From contig JAWQRO010000006.1 in assembly GCA_033557835.1 (NCBI GenBank), positions 31,396 to 95,395 on the forward strand: DNA of 64,000 nt, given 5' to 3'. Shown here one piece after another: positions 13,240 to 26,268 of the stretch. The notes below the pieces were generated by a model that had not been told where the DNA came from, searched no databases, and was given only the letters and a program-made list of their open reading frames with translations. How positions within the stretch are numbered: position 1 is the stretch's first letter; every line of letters begins with the position of its first letter. The position numbers were made by a program, and so were the translations under genes. The stretch comes from Helochares maculicollis (lineage: Eukaryota > Arthropoda > Insecta > Coleoptera > Hydrophilidae).

Positions 13240-14850
13240 CTAAAAATGAACCCTAAAGATGAACCCAGAAGATAAATCGTCCGGATGAACCCTGAAAATA
13301 AATCGTCTGGATGAACCCTGAAGATAAATCGTCCGGATGAACCCTAAAGATAAACCGTCAAGATGAACCTTGAAGAAAAAACCTCTAGTTGAATTATGAA
13401 AATAAACCGTCAACATGAACCCTGCAAATATATCCTCAAATGGACCCTACAAATAAACCCTCAATACGACCCTTAAGATAAGCCCTCAAGATGAATCCTG
13501 AAGAGAAACCCTCTAAATGAACCTTGAAGATAAACTCTTAAGATAAATCCTGAAGATAAACCCTCACAATAAATTCTGAAGATAAACCCTCGAGATGAAC
13601 CTTGCAAATATATCCTCAAATTGACCCTACAAATAAACCCTCAAGACGAACCCTGAAGATAAGCCCTCAAGATGAATCCTGTAGATAAATCCTCGAAATA
13701 AACCTTGAAGATAAACTCTTAAGATAAATCCTGAAGATAGACCCTCAAAATGAATTCTGAAGATAAACCCTCGAGATGAACCCTGGAGATAAAAACTCTA
13801 GATAAACTATTCAGGTAAGCCCTCAAGATGAACCCTAAAGGAAAACTCAAGCTGAACCCTGAAGATAAGCCGTCAAGGTGAAGGTAAACCCTCAAGACTA
13901 ACCTCGAAGATTAACTCTTAAGACAAATAATGAAGATAGATCCTCAAAATAAACCATGAAGATAAACCCTCGCGATGAATCCTGAATATGAACTCTCAAC
14001 ACGAACCCAGCAAAAAACTCTCAACATAAACACTCCAAAAAACTCTCAAAATGAATCCTGAAGATACATCGTGAAGATGAACCATGAAGATAAAACCTTT
14101 GAATGAACCATGAAGATAAACTCTAAAGATAAACCTTACAAACGAACCCTCAAGATGGATTCTTAAAATAAACCGAAAAGATGAACCCTGAAGAAAAACT
14201 TTCAAGTTGAACTCTGAAGGTAAACCGTCAAGATAAACCGTAAAGGTAAACTGTCAAAATGAACCTCGAAGATAAACTCTCAAGATAAATCCTGAAGATT
14301 CTCAAAATAAATTTTGAAGATAAACCCTCGAGATATACCCTTAATATCAACTCTCAACACGAACCCTGCAAGAAATTCTCAACATGAACCCTGCAAAAAA
14401 CTCTCAAAATGAATCCCGAAGATAAAACCTCTGGATGAACCTTGAAGATAAAACCTCTGGATGAACCATGAAGATTTAACCTCTGGATGAACCATGAAGA
14501 TTAAACCTCTGGATGAACCATGAAGATAAAACCTCTGGATCAACCATGAAGATAAAACCTCTGGATGAACCATGAAGATACACCCTCAAAATGAACCTTA
14601 CAAATAAGCTCTCAAGATGGATCCTGCAAATAAATCCCCAAGATAAACTCTGAAAAAACTAGTTCAACTCAGAAGGGAAACCCTCAAGATGAACCTTGAA
14701 GATAAACTCTCCAGATAGATCCTCAAGATGAACCTCGAAGATAAACTCTGAAGATATATCCTCAAGATGAAACCTGAAGATGAACCCACAAGATCAACCC
14801 TGAAGATAAACTCTTAAGATGAACCCTCCCGATGAACTGTAAAGAACCAT
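13240..14850 (+). repeat. 26-bp (2 x 13) minisatellite array with 180-bp higher-order unit
   Basis: Alternating 13-mers GAAGATAAACCCT and CAAGATGAACCCT run for about 1.6 kb. A 180-bp higher-order unit is visible: TGCAAATATATCCTCAAA occurs at 13423 and 13603, and the material after each copy aligns for the full 180 bp. Around 14420-14590 about seven near-identical 26-bp units (CTGGATGAACCATGAAGATA) mark a recent expansion. The + strand is purine-rich. Minus-strand open frames at 13996-14205 and 14379-14573 are periodic translations of the array. Confidence 0.92.
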
Positions 14851-15822
14851 TTGAAGCCTTTAAAATGAAGTTAAAATTGTAGAAGAGCGGTCTTGTGCAA
14901 GTTTTTCATCGAAAAAATTGCTTGTAAACAAATTCGGAACTCTAGAGGATTAATCGCAGAAAATATGAAAACCGCCGTTTAAAAATCAACGCTCTTGGCA
15001 CGCAGATTACGTTTCCAAGGAAGCACACATACATAATTCGATCAATTTCCTCCAGAAAACCTAACCGAAACCATCAAAACCCGATAACGCGGCTGACTCA
15101 AAACTTAGAGGAAAACATTACCCAACAAATCACGAGGAAACTATTAATAGATGTATTCTGAAAGCACGAAATAAATATAAGAAAATCGGTGGTATCAATA
15201 CCGACAGCCCGTCATCTAATCGTTCACACATCCTCTTCCGTTGGATTCAATTCATTTATCGAAACAAAAACGGAAAAAAGATCGGTTCTATAAAAAATCA
15301 ATTCAAATGAGAGCGCAGCGCTCTGCGGCCGCCGTATTAAATATCACCAGGCCCGGCCTACTATGCAAATTAAGAACCCTCATTGAAAAATCAAACTGTC
15401 AACGGGAAACAAAGCTTGTCTACTCCTACACATGTCTGATTTTAATGGACAATTTCGGTACGCTGGCATTTGTCTGTGCGCGTACACCTTTTGCGGAAGG
15501 TACGGAATGCTTGGATTTTTTTGCTTTGTCGCTTTCCTCTCACTAAACCAACTCTTCAACCCCCTCCCCCGCCCCCTGATCTTATTATTTCGCTTCAATG
15601 AAATCTGTTCGCGCTTGACGTGTCAAAACGGGTGCGATGTTTGAATGGCCTGCTTAGAAAGCTTTGTTTAGGAGTTCCGGTAAATAGGTCCTCTCGATCA
15701 CCCCATCTAAAGATTCCATATCTGCACTTTTTAGGTATACAGAAGCCTGTGTTTTAGACTAGTACTGCTTGAGTCGCCTACTGAGCAGTACTGTACTGTA
15801 TGTGGTTCTTCGACGGGTGAAT
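14851..15822. other. Intronic sequence, nothing recognised
   Basis: Unique sequence with overlapping small open frames on both strands at 15241-15644. None has domain features, and frames on opposite strands over the same bases argue for chance. No repeat or splice-bounded exon seen. Confidence 0.45.
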
Positions 15823-16335
15823 ATTATCGCCAGTGAAAACGAGCCTTTGCCTCACAGTAAGTTGGAAAGAAAGACATTGCGTTTCCTTGAATGAAGTGCA
15901 ACATTTACTTGCATAATCTATTTAAGCTCGTGCTTTTTGTTTTACCAAAACAAACTACTAAGCCGCTGCGTCGCAACTACCGTTCGGAAGGACTAACGCT
16001 AATAACGGACGGTTTTGGAAGACATTCCGGTAGCGCTCACAGCCATCCGCCAAAGCATCAAATTGTAACTTTGATTTGTTTGCACTTTCCAAATGCCATT
16101 TGAGACGTCACCCCTCCCTTTTCTTTAATTCATCATATTTTAGTAAGCTCTGCAATCTCAGTATTCAAGCTATCTCTGGATTTTACAACGGGCGCCATAC
16201 ACATACGTACTACTAAGCGGTAGTGCTGCGCAATTTTTTTTGTTTTTGGACGAGTAATAATTATCCCCGCAGAAAACGAGCCGCCACCGCAAGTTAAAAA
16301 GAAGGCCACATTTTTCCCTTGGATGGAGTGCCTCC
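15823..16335 (+). repeat. Duplicated module, copy 1 plus partial tandem copy
   Basis: 15900-16212 aligns with 20652-20985 over about 320 bp. Shared blocks include TTTTGGAAGACATTCCGGT, AGCGCTCACAGCCATCCGCC, CCTCCCTTTTCTT and ACACATACGTA. In addition 15823-15900 (AAAACGAGCC...AAGTTGGAAAG...GAAGTGC) resembles 16258-16335 (AAAACGAGCC...AAGTTAAAAAG...GGAGTGC), indicating a partial tandem duplication with a step of about 435 bp. The module carries a core-motif copy at 16021-16056. It could be an old transposon or a duplicated regulatory block. Short open frames at 15891-16103 and 20659-20856 share sequence but have many amino-acid and length changes. Confidence 0.8.
16021..16056 (+). repeat. Dispersed core motif, copy 4
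   Basis: GACATTCCGGTAGCGCTCAC followed by AGCCATCCGCCAAAGC, inside module copy 1. Identical over this stretch to copy 5, although the surrounding module has diverged. Confidence 0.7.
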
Positions 16336-18597
16336 GTAATGAAAACGAAACTTTGGTACAATGAGACAAGCTCAATTATAGAATCCATTTGTCCCGCTCG
16401 GGGTGGCTGCGGAGGGGCGGAAAGACCGGGGAAGCGCGCCGCGAATTTCTTTGGGTTAAAGAGACGTCGGAGAAAGAGAGGAGCGATCCGAAAACGTGTA
16501 TCAAATGTCGATAATGAAGAAATATTCAAATTAGTCGAAGTAAAGTCTGCCTGCTTGAATTTTGTCACTACTACAAACTCTTTGATAACTAATTACTGAC
16601 GCGAGTGAGGGTGCGCCACCCTTATTTTACTATTGCTAACCCTTTTATTTCATCGACCCCTCCTCGCCTTGTCTCTGCCGCTTTGTCTCTCAGGGCGAGG
16701 AGACTCGTTTCCTGCAGAAATATTAAAGAACAGAATATTCCCGGTTTTCGACCTGTCCACGTTTGGCGTGCAACAGTTCCAGCTTCTATTTAGGCGACTC
16801 CCGTGTATAGTTATGCACTTTTCGTCAACACGTTGTTGTTATGCCCACTGATTGTCTACAAGAGGAGAACTTCGCATGGACGAACCCGAACAAAACGAAG
16901 CAAAATCGAGAGCATGTGAGAAAAGCACCAATTAACCAACTAGGCGATGTGACGCCTCGATTTATTTAATTAAATTCATACAGAATGTCATCGCCTAACC
17001 TAATCCCTATAATCAAAAATAATATTTACTTTTAACCAGTACTAATTGATTGCAACGTAGTTGGCTCTGTGTGTGTAAATTGCTACTTATAGGTAAAGCA
17101 ATTAGGGTACGATTAGACGAGCGAACTTTCACCACAGTCCCACCAGAACGCACAATCAATATTCAGCTGGTCCAACTCGCTTATTATGTATATATAATGT
17201 ATACATACATACGCTGCCGTACCTTTGTACGACAATATTTAAGGTAGGCGCTGGCTTTAAGCCGATCGCGGAATGGTTTATAATGATCTTAAACGATTTG
17301 TGGCAACGACTATGGAAATAATTAGTAAAAATACTCGTGAGTGTGGAAAAATTTTAAATCATTCCGCTTGCTGAGGATGATTGTAGCCATTACCGAAATT
17401 ATCAGGCTTTACCGAAATTATCAGTCTTCACGTTATAATTTGCATATTTGCCGCAGAATTGACGGTTTTGCTTCTGCTGCATTCTGGTGCATGCTTTAGC
17501 TCTCCGGATTGGAAATACGGCTTCCAAAAGGTTTGGCTACACTGTTGAATCTTCGTCGGTTCTAATCCTCCAAATTTTGATCTTATAGATTTTAACCTCC
17601 TAGATTTTTAAAACTTATGGATTTTTTTATCTTACTGATGTTTTATCTTAAGTTTGTTTTGTCAATGGATGTTTAGTCTTCCAGATTTAATTTTGTCGAT
17701 TTTTTTTTATTTGTGTGATCTTGACATTTTAGTTTTTACAAGACAGAGTTTTTTTAATGTTTATGCTGTATAAAAAGTAACCAGTCATTTTTAATATTGT
17801 CCTGCATCGCCGATACGATTCTTCAATTCCTGTAAAGAGCGCCATTCTTGTGGCGATCATTGGTAGTTTAGTTGCTTATCTATCGGCTGCTTGCTTGCCT
17901 GCCTGCCTGCCTACCTACAGAAGTCTCAAAACCTGCCGACACCAACAATTTTAACATTTGTTACATTGTAGCGTTTGAAGTTAAGGGAATTATAAATTCG
18001 ATATTGTTTTTATGTCCTGACATGCACAACCGCGAATTGTGTGAAAATTATTATCATTTATTCTCAGGTTACTTATTTTATTACTGTTCATATCGCCGGT
18101 CGCCGCGTTTTGTTCTCAGGGTAGGATTTGCTGAATCGGTGGATAAACCGATGATGGCTTCTTGGAGTTACTCTGATTTCATAAAACGCAGACCTTTTGC
18201 AAAACACAATCTTGAAACATTAGGAAAAATTTATAATCGCTCACGTTTTTAATATGTAAATCGACAGATGTGGGCAAGTCTTCAGGGAAAACAATCGCAC
18301 CTTCATCAAGACGTCCTTGCTTTTTAGGTTTATCTTATATTTAGCGAGTCGGCGAACGCTTGGTAAAAAAAGCAAAATCGCGCCTTATCTGTATAAAGGT
18401 ATGCGCGTTGCTTTACGCTCTAATGCAATCAATGCACAGTTTGTCCCTCAAAATCGTTTTCAGCTGTTAAACATTTGAAATATCTGTCAAATAATGTCAT
18501 TTGCAAATATTTTTATCTAGAATTTATGTAAACTGTGGCTTTTGAAATACATTATTAAATCGAGAAACAGTTAAACTGTTAAATTTTTCAAAAATCG
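16336..18597. other. Intronic sequence, no exon found
   Basis: Contains a GC-rich patch at 16390-16490, short tandem GCCT units at 17893-17915 and a T-rich, loosely periodic segment at 17570-17740 (variants of TAGATTTTTATCTT). Open frames at 16170-16599 overlap on both strands and have no recognised domain. An open frame at 17872-18252 (126 codons) begins in the GCCT repeat and is not supported as coding. Confidence 0.45.
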
Positions 18598-19060
18598 ACA
18601 AGCTGCCAAACAATGCTTCTATTGGAAGACTGTCCAACTGGAAGGGCATCAAGTTGGAAATATACCAAATTGGAAGACTTGTCCAACTGTAAGGTTATTG
18701 AACTGGAAGAGTTCCAGACTAGAATGGTGTCGAACTAGAACACTGTCGAAATAGAAGCCTGTCAAATTAGGAGTCTTTCAAATTAAAAGACTTATCAAGC
18801 TGGAAGACTGTCACACTGTAGCTGTGTCAAATTAGTAGGTTATCAAACTTGAAGAGTGTTAGACTGGAAGGGTGTCGAAGTAGAACACTGTCAAAAATAA
18901 AACATTGTCAAACGGGAAGACCCTCACACTGGACGGCTGTCAAATTGGAAGACTGTCAAACTAAAAGGCTGTCAAACTGAAAGGTTGTCAAATTCGCTCA
19001 GAAAAACTCGAAGATTGGTATGTGAAAGACTGTCAAACAAGTGGAAAACTGCTGAAATGA
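18598..19060 (+). repeat. ~18-bp minisatellite array (ACTGTCAAACTGGAAG)
   Basis: Degenerate units of about 18 bp, consensus near GGAAGACTGTCAAACT, cover about 450 bp; spacing is clearest at 18910-18990. Units diverge strongly at the edges. No coding potential. Confidence 0.85.
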
Positions 19061-19787
19061 AGTAACACAATTTTTTCCACCTAACGTGAAAACCAATCGA
19101 AAATCTGCATATCGGATTTCTGCGGAATAATCGAAAAGCTGTCAAACGCTAATGGAAAAAACCTATTCGTTGTGAAACGGTGGAAACAAATGCGGAACGC
19201 CCACGCCTCCTAGATGCAGGTATCGCGTGAGAACCGCGAAAGAAAACGCAAGAAGTTAATAATGCGAAGGAGATATTGGACGCGGAGTAAGGGTATTCTA
19301 TATTCAGAGATCATCTTATTATTCAAGATGTTCAATTTTTGCAGCTCCCTCTAGCTCTTCTTATTACGTGAAATATGTTCATAGCCACCTTTCTATACCG
19401 CATAGAGTAATATCTCAATGTTATTATAAAAACAATAGCTTTCCGTCGAGCATTACAGGGGCAGAAGCGGCGCATAAAGAATTTTCAAGGGGATGCTTCT
19501 TGGTTGCCGGTCGCGGATCGGCCTCACACCTCCCTCATGACTTTATTTCCTCTCCCTTTTCGCCTGCGTATCTCTTGCTCTACCTTTCCTTGCTCAAGTC
19601 TGTCTCGTCATGGCGCTTCTACTCCAGAAGAAACATAACAGTTTTAACCACATAAATATTTTACAATTCTTGGATAAACAAAAGCCATGCGTGGGGACCA
19701 AATAAGTTCTTCATAGCCTACTCGTTATTATTACTGCCGCCAGACTTTACAATGTTTAATTATCTAAGCATTATTTTCGAATTAATT
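19061..19787. other. Intronic spacer between two arrays
   Basis: Nothing recognised. A 95-codon open frame at 19368-19655 (+) has no domain features. Confidence 0.4.
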
Positions 19788-20128
19788 TAGGCCTATTCTG
19801 GGTTGATTATGCTTAGTCTGGTTAGACTAAGCCTGCTCTGTTTGTCGAAAGTCTACTCTGCCGGAGCCTACTTTGACGAAACTCAACTTTGATTGATCTA
19901 AACCAACTTTATTTTGTCTAGGCCAACTCTGTTTGTCTAACCCTACTCCAGTATGTCTAAGCCTACGTTTTTGTCTAAGTTTACTTTTTGGCCTAAGCGT
20001 GCGTTTTTGTTTAAAGTTTGACTGTTTTGTCTCAGCCTACTCTGATGTGCCTAAGGATCGTTTAATTGTACTTTCGTTTCGCTAAGTCTACTCTGCTGTC
20101 TTCTGCAATTGTTTTTCAAAGCCTACCT
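19788..20128 (-). repeat. ~19-20 bp minisatellite array (GCCTACTCTGTTTGTCTAA)
   Basis: Variants of GCCTACTCTGTTTGTCTAA recur about 15 times with insertions. The + strand is pyrimidine-rich, opposite in polarity to the array 700 bp upstream. Confidence 0.82.
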
Positions 20129-20651
20129 TATTTTTTTAATATGAACGATTTGAAACTATTATTTCAATTAAAGTCAAGATCGCTTCAACTGAAATATAAG
20201 AAATTTCGTTAGCAAGAGGATCGATTCACCGGAGCGTTCGGAAAAACGAAATCCCACCGTCGGGGCACGCCACTGCTGCTTCCTGCCTTATTAAACCGAC
20301 TGGGGATATATGCGGGGCAATATATTTTGATTTTTAATTCAAACTCAGACACAGTTTTATGGTATCAGGACTGGGTAGCTGATAGCGAGTAATAATGATT
20401 CTTATATATAGGACGGGGCGCGGTAGGTACGCGGGGAATGGGAAAAACGTAATAAGTATTTTAAAATTCACACCCTTGTTTTTCGGGGGGTTATTATTCA
20501 TTTTGCTGTATAAATTTTATATGGCCTGTGTTTCGATACGCAAGATGCCACAGCTTTGCAATTTGAAGGGCTGGTTGGGGAGGGGTTACTTAATCTTAAT
20601 GTAGCTATTTATCTTCAATATCTATTTTACCTTACTGTGTATTATTATACA
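20129..20651. other. Intronic spacer, nothing recognised
   Basis: Unique sequence between the 19-20 bp array and the second copy of the duplicated module. An open frame at 20395-20604 (+) has no supporting features. Confidence 0.4.
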
Positions 20652-20985
20652 CATATACTTGCTTAATCTATTTCGGCCCATGCTTTTCGTTCTCCCAAAA
20701 CAAGTTACTAAGCCACCGCGTGACATTAAACCACCTTTGGAAGGACCAACGCTAAAAACGGCCAGTTTTGGAAGACATTCCGGTAGCGCTCACAGCCATC
20801 CGCCAAAGCGAGAAATTGTAATTTTGATTTGTTTGGGCTCGCCAAACGCTCTCTAAGAAGTGCCCATCTGTGCCACTCCTCCCTTTTCTTCAATTCATCA
20901 TATCTTATTAACCGCCGCAACCCCAAACGTCAATATTCAAAGTAACCCCGCTTTTTACAACGCGCGCCGTACACATACGTAGTAA
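20652..20985 (+). repeat. Duplicated module, copy 2
   Basis: Collinear with 15900-16212 over about 320 bp, with numerous substitutions and small indels. The region of tightest match (20765-20812) contains the dispersed core motif. The partial tandem extension seen at copy 1 is not evident here. Both copies lie in the same orientation 4.75 kb apart. Confidence 0.8.
20774..20809 (+). repeat. Dispersed core motif, copy 5
   Basis: Same 36 bases as copy 4, inside module copy 2. It is the best-conserved part of that module. Confidence 0.7.
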
Positions 20986-23900
20986 GTTATTATGTATTCA
21001 CGCGGACGAAAACACACACATAGAGATGGAAAAAATGGTTGCAGTAGATTTATTCAACGACATGAGTATCATCGCCATAAATTTTGATCAAAATTTCAAG
21101 CTATAAACTAGTTAAGCCGCGTTGTCTTCCGATGGAAACCTTGAGGGTGGGACGGGGCTGGGGGCGCGCAGAGGGTCAATATTCAAAATAGGGTGACTTT
21201 CGTTACTCATATTCATATATAGATAGATATATGGGTAGATATATATCATTTATGTATGCATATTGAGCAGTTACATATGCAGAGTGAATCGGGTGGACCC
21301 GATCGGGTGTCGTTCGCTTTCTCTACAACGCGGGAGTTCTGTTTTGTTGGACGAAACTAAACGCGTTTACATTGCTATATTTCGGGATACATGCATATAC
21401 GCGCAAGGGATGAAGGTTATGTATGATTTGCGGTGCAATAACAGCTCAGGGTGATTTTTTAATATCCTTGCAAATCACAGGCGATCGCCTATTGAAAACA
21501 CTGCATTGTTTCAAAAGCAGATTGACCCAGATTTTCACCAAAATGCCTTAGGTTGAATGAATCGCTACTCTACAGAGAATTATAATCAAAATATGGTATC
21601 TTAGGATGGGGAAGAACGTAATTTTATAAAAATCTTTCACTATAGTGAAATTCCTTGCGATTAATGGCCTTACAATTCTTGTTATTTAATGATATACTGA
21701 AGATGATTTCATATCATAAATGTGATAAAGTCTAACGACCAAACCCTTTTATGCTGGGGGATCAAAAATTAAATTTATTTTATCAGACGAGTTCAAAATG
21801 CAGAAAAATTTAAAATTGTGAAAAGGGGATAACGCAACAGGATTGAAAAGGCAGGTGAGTCGTCAACGCAGGAAAATTGATAAAGCAAAGATGCTCAAAA
21901 TTTAAAATGTTAGTAGCGCCTGTAAGTTATGGTATTAAAGGATTAACTCAAAATACACAAATTAAAAGACGAAAATTAAATGTTGAAAGATATGGACGGT
22001 AGATGGAAACCATGCAGTGGCTAGGAAATTCTATAAAAGGGGATGAAAATTCTATTCTGAGTAGACAGAGGAAAATATTGCATTCACAGTTCTTGGCTTC
22101 CTAGGACAGGACGTGATAGGAGAGGATTGGATAGAAAAGAGCTTTTTATGATGGAAACGTCGAGGAATAGGGCTGCTGGGGGCGAAAAGGAGAGGAAGAG
22201 AGACGGAGCTTTGCATGTAAATCAACAACCGGCACATAGAGAGTCGGGAAGAGCAGAGTCTGTGTCGTGGATTAATAAAATTAACAGATAGAATTACTTT
22301 AGTCGCAGCGAGCTGTATGTTACTTTTGCTATCTGCTCTTGCGTCTCCTTCTGACTTGCTGGCTTCCCTATGGGGCCTTGTAGTTCAAAAAGGATACAGA
22401 CAATAGGATAATTCGGTTTAATGTTAAAGGAAAGTCTTTTAATGGAATAAACTTAGTTAGGTTCCCTATTTCTGGCCTGCGGATAACCGAAATGCCTGAA
22501 GAGATTTTCATGCAGGCCCAAAATTGAATTCAGTCGCAAAAATCCCTTGGAAACACTTCCTGAGAAAAATAACAAGTTTGAAAAGAAATAGCTTGGAATC
22601 AACATTGATAGTTGGTGGTAGTTCTTATAGATCATACAAAAATCTACTTTGGTACTGCAGAACCAAAATTTTAAAGTCAAAGCCAACCCTGATTAGCCAA
22701 AATGTCACATATGGCATGCTAGGATCCCAAGACTGCCAAGAACGTGATTGAAATTAAATCTAAATCCTACAGGAAGGAGTTAAGTGGTGACATTTTGGAC
22801 AAAGGCTGGTTCCAGGAAGATGAACGGTCGTCAAGTAGCGTCACATAGGTCTGAACGGGGTGGATTGCCGATACCTAATCAAATTAATCGAATTAAAGGG
22901 AAAAGTAAAATGGAAGAGAGAGGCTCCGAATCTAATAATAAACTATCCCAAGTAGCAATTAATGAAGTAGAGCCCTGGATATTTCAATATAAATTCCAGT
23001 TGATTATTTGTCACGGTTGGGAAATTATTCAAGATTTTGATTAAGCAAAAACCTTTTTAGGTACATCAATATCGGGACTCGATCGAACTGAGAGAGACTC
23101 CCGCCTCTCGACTCGACGGATAAGCAATCACAGAGAACACAAGTGCTCGTTTTAACTAATGAAAATTTGAAATTATGAAGTGCTTGTGGGGTTACCTTCC
23201 ATGGGAAAGGGCAGGAAAAAAAGCGTTGCATCGATAGTGCAAAAGCCGTCAATAAAATCCAGTTAAATCCATATTCCACAGCCACATTTCTAGGACATAA
23301 TTTGTTGATATGAACTTATCGTTTCATAGCTTGCGGGATAAACACCAAATTGAAGTGAAATTAAAATCGACTTTTTAGACAATGCAAGCCTTGCTTAATA
23401 CGAAGAAATGGAGCACTTAGGTATTGTCCGAAGATACTATAGTATACTGTCAGCCAAGTTAAAGTCAGCCAGAGACACTTAGATTACTTTTTTGGTAGCC
23501 CTGTACTTCCTTCTTCAAAGTGTCGCTGCTCCAGCGGGAGACGTTGATGAAAAAAACAACCCTCTCAAAACCAATCCAGACACAATATCGAATAAATATT
23601 TCAATTTTTACGTAATAAATACCAGATGCTCTTGAAAAAAGAACCTAAGCCTTAATGACAAGTTATTTGGGGCCTTATTAAGCCCGTGGAATGATTTTGA
23701 CTTATTGAACACCGAGCGAAAAAAACACCCTCTCAAGTGTGTGCAGCGGTGATATTAACCATATGTGGCTGAAAGATGCGTTATGTATGCATGGGAATAT
23801 TTTTAAAGATGTGGGATGATTACACTAACGAAATGAAGAGGTAAGAAAAACAGATGCAGCTTGAAGCCTTAATCTCTTCATGTTGTTTAGACTTTGCGCC

Positions 23901-26268
23901 GTAAGTACGCGGCTTTGTACTAGTCTACTAAATCTAGACGACTTGCTTCAAGCGCCCTATTCAATCCGCTCAAATATTATCGATAGACGAGGATTTTTCG
24001 CCGATTGCTGTAATTGCGCGCGGTGCGGTCACAACGATCCTCGGTGTTCTTCCATGCAAATTCAGCGCGGTCAGGATTGTTTAATGCGAGACGTATGGAT
24101 ATCGAATATTAATTCCGACATAGATATTTGTGATTTTAACCTGTAACCAATGACAGAAACAGGTGTTAAGAGTGACGCTCGATTGTCAATTATTTAACGG
24201 CGTCACCTGTCATCAGCGCATTGTCGGAGCGGCGTTTATAGAGGGTTGTTGTGCAACGTTAAACCGCCACTACCTGCCTCCTCTCCGGCTATTCACAGAT
24301 ATCGGCAATATTTTGTGAGCGACTGGCTTTGTTTGCGCGATTTTATCAAACGTACAATTTTATCAAATCTCCCAAGCCTCGGGAGTGTTTAGACTTCGGC
24401 TATTGATACCATCAATCGTTTTGTTATATTTTTGCCCTCTGAATGTGCCGTATACGCACATACACATAGATTTCACAACTGAATGCCCCTTTTGTTTCGA
24501 GTATTTTGAATAAGATAAATTGGCAGCGAGCTGGTATCATAAACCGATAAAATAAGTGCGCTGCGAGCGAGAAAAGAGGAAATGCTTGCGAGTTACATTG
24601 TTTCCAGACGGCTATCGAACTGAATTATTTGATTACAAAGTAGGTCCCAATTAAAATTCCATGTTTTAAAGAGATGTAACGAATATTTGGAAGGCTATCC
24701 GAGGTGCAAGACCCGATCGCGTCTGATTCAGTTCTTTATATATCATATATACCAGCAATTACCAGTTGTTTAGCCTGCGTGAATTGCAGGATTTTCATGA
24801 TTTTTTGACTTAGAAGTTTATTACTAAATTGGTTTGTACGCTTGAGATATTTTGAGTTCCCTTCTTCAGGGGATTTAAGAATGTATTTTGACTGAATTGA
24901 AATGATTAACGTCAGTGTAAATCTTTAATGATTTATTGCATATAATTGCTAAGACTTACGGTTCTGTCGTGATATAATCTTCTTAATTTATGCTGTATAT
25001 TTTGTTTAAAATGATTAGTACCCTATTTCATCCTAATTTTGTACTTTTTTTTTTCAAAACTGCGAAAGGACTTTATTCTAGATTAGTGTTTGCCGGTGAG
25101 CCGCGGGCGCAGTTGCAAACATTTGTAAATATTTTGGCTTGCGTTCAATTATTAGTCACGGAGTGATAGTTCTGTGATTTAACAGCAACTGTCAAACATT
25201 TAAATATTAAATGGTTGTCGACAATTCCAATTTTCCAACCGCTTTGCATGAAACTGTATTTTTAATACAGTGACACAAAAGTGAAACTTTTTCACCCTTT
25301 ATATAAAAGTAGCTCAGGAAAACTTCACTATTCTGCGCAATAATGTCGTTGATAATATAGATTTTTCTGTTATAAGTTAGTATGGGTCTGCAAGCATAAG
25401 TACGTAACCTTGCACCATTTTGTCCTAAGTGCTGAGTTTTCTTTAAGGCACCTCAACCATTCCAAAAATGGCTTTGACTTCATAAATGCGCTATATTTAG
25501 TATATAACGCCTTGAAAAAAGCTTATAAGTACTGAAATTGTAAACGTTTTTTATTATTTTCCTGCATGGCAATCATTCTTATAAATTTTAGATAAATTTT
25601 AAATTGTCAGGTATAGCAAAAGTGAAGATGTTGGATTTCATGACATGCACTCCGAATTCTTAATTTATGTTGTGTGTGTTTCAAGTATTTTGGATAGATT
25701 GTGAAAGATATTTTATCACATTGGTTACTTCTTTTTACTTTCAAAATTAATGTAACAATTGTTTGAAGAGCAATCTGTAAAAATTGGCTACATTCTCCAA
25801 CTAATATTTCATAAAAAACATTCTCACACTTTCTTCGTGCAAAACAAATTACACCAAATAACCTCTTTTATATCAATTTTAATGTTAACTTACATGAATA
25901 ACATTCTCTATTCATTTATCTCTATGTTAAGTAAATTTTTTAAAACTGGTGAAATGGGTCTCTTAATTTTCATCCCCTTAGGAACGAAATTTCTAAAACT
26001 CGTTGTCTAAACAACAATGGCAAGATGTCCTAGAATTTGCTCTCTCATCGGTTCAGTGGTTTGGGTGGGCTTTGATTATTTTCAGATCAAATCGCGGTAA
26101 TGGGCAATACCCTGGTAAAATGGGGGTTCCTTCTGAGAAGTAGAGTTTGGTCCGGAATTGAATATTTTGAGCTACGCTTTGATTGATATCTCCAAACAGA
26201 GCAATGCTTACTTGGCTTTAAATAAATACAGTACCTAATTACTGGAGGAGACCAAAAACTGCTACATG
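20986..26268. other. Intronic unique sequence, 5.3 kb, no exon found
   Basis: Largely AT-rich. Simple ATAG/TATA runs at 21215-21260. A cluster of E-box and TGACAG words lies at 24141-24210. Open frames at 22524-23044 and 23880-24146 (+) and 22052-22686 (-) have no recognised domain. The stretch 22440-23480 has the texture of decayed coding DNA, perhaps an old transposon, but I could not match it to a family. Confidence 0.45.
24141..24210. promoter_or_regulatory. E-box / TGACAG cluster
   Basis: Within 70 bp lie CCTGTAA, TGACAG (24151-24156), CAGGTG (24160-24165) and CACCTGTCA (24204-24212). CAGGTG is the preferred core of Snail-type and several bHLH factors; TGACAG is a Homothorax/Meis core. 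The arrangement is partly palindromic. Function is inference. Confidence 0.3.

Noticed and set aside
13996..14573. Two periodic minus-strand frames rich in S, F, G, H
   Set aside because: They are direct translations of the 26-bp minisatellite.
16170..16599. Overlapping frames of 132 (-) and 86 (+) codons
   Set aside because: Opposite-strand overlap, no domain, and they lie partly in the duplicated module.
15891..20856. Shared short peptide encoded by both module copies (15891-16103, 20659-20856)
   Set aside because: The similarity follows from the DNA duplication; amino-acid changes are as frequent as expected without constraint and the frames start and stop differently.
22468..22505. Possible eighth copy of the core motif on the minus strand (GGCATTTCGGTTATCCGCAGG)
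   Set aside because: Only the first half resembles the core; the CATCnnCAAAG half is missing.
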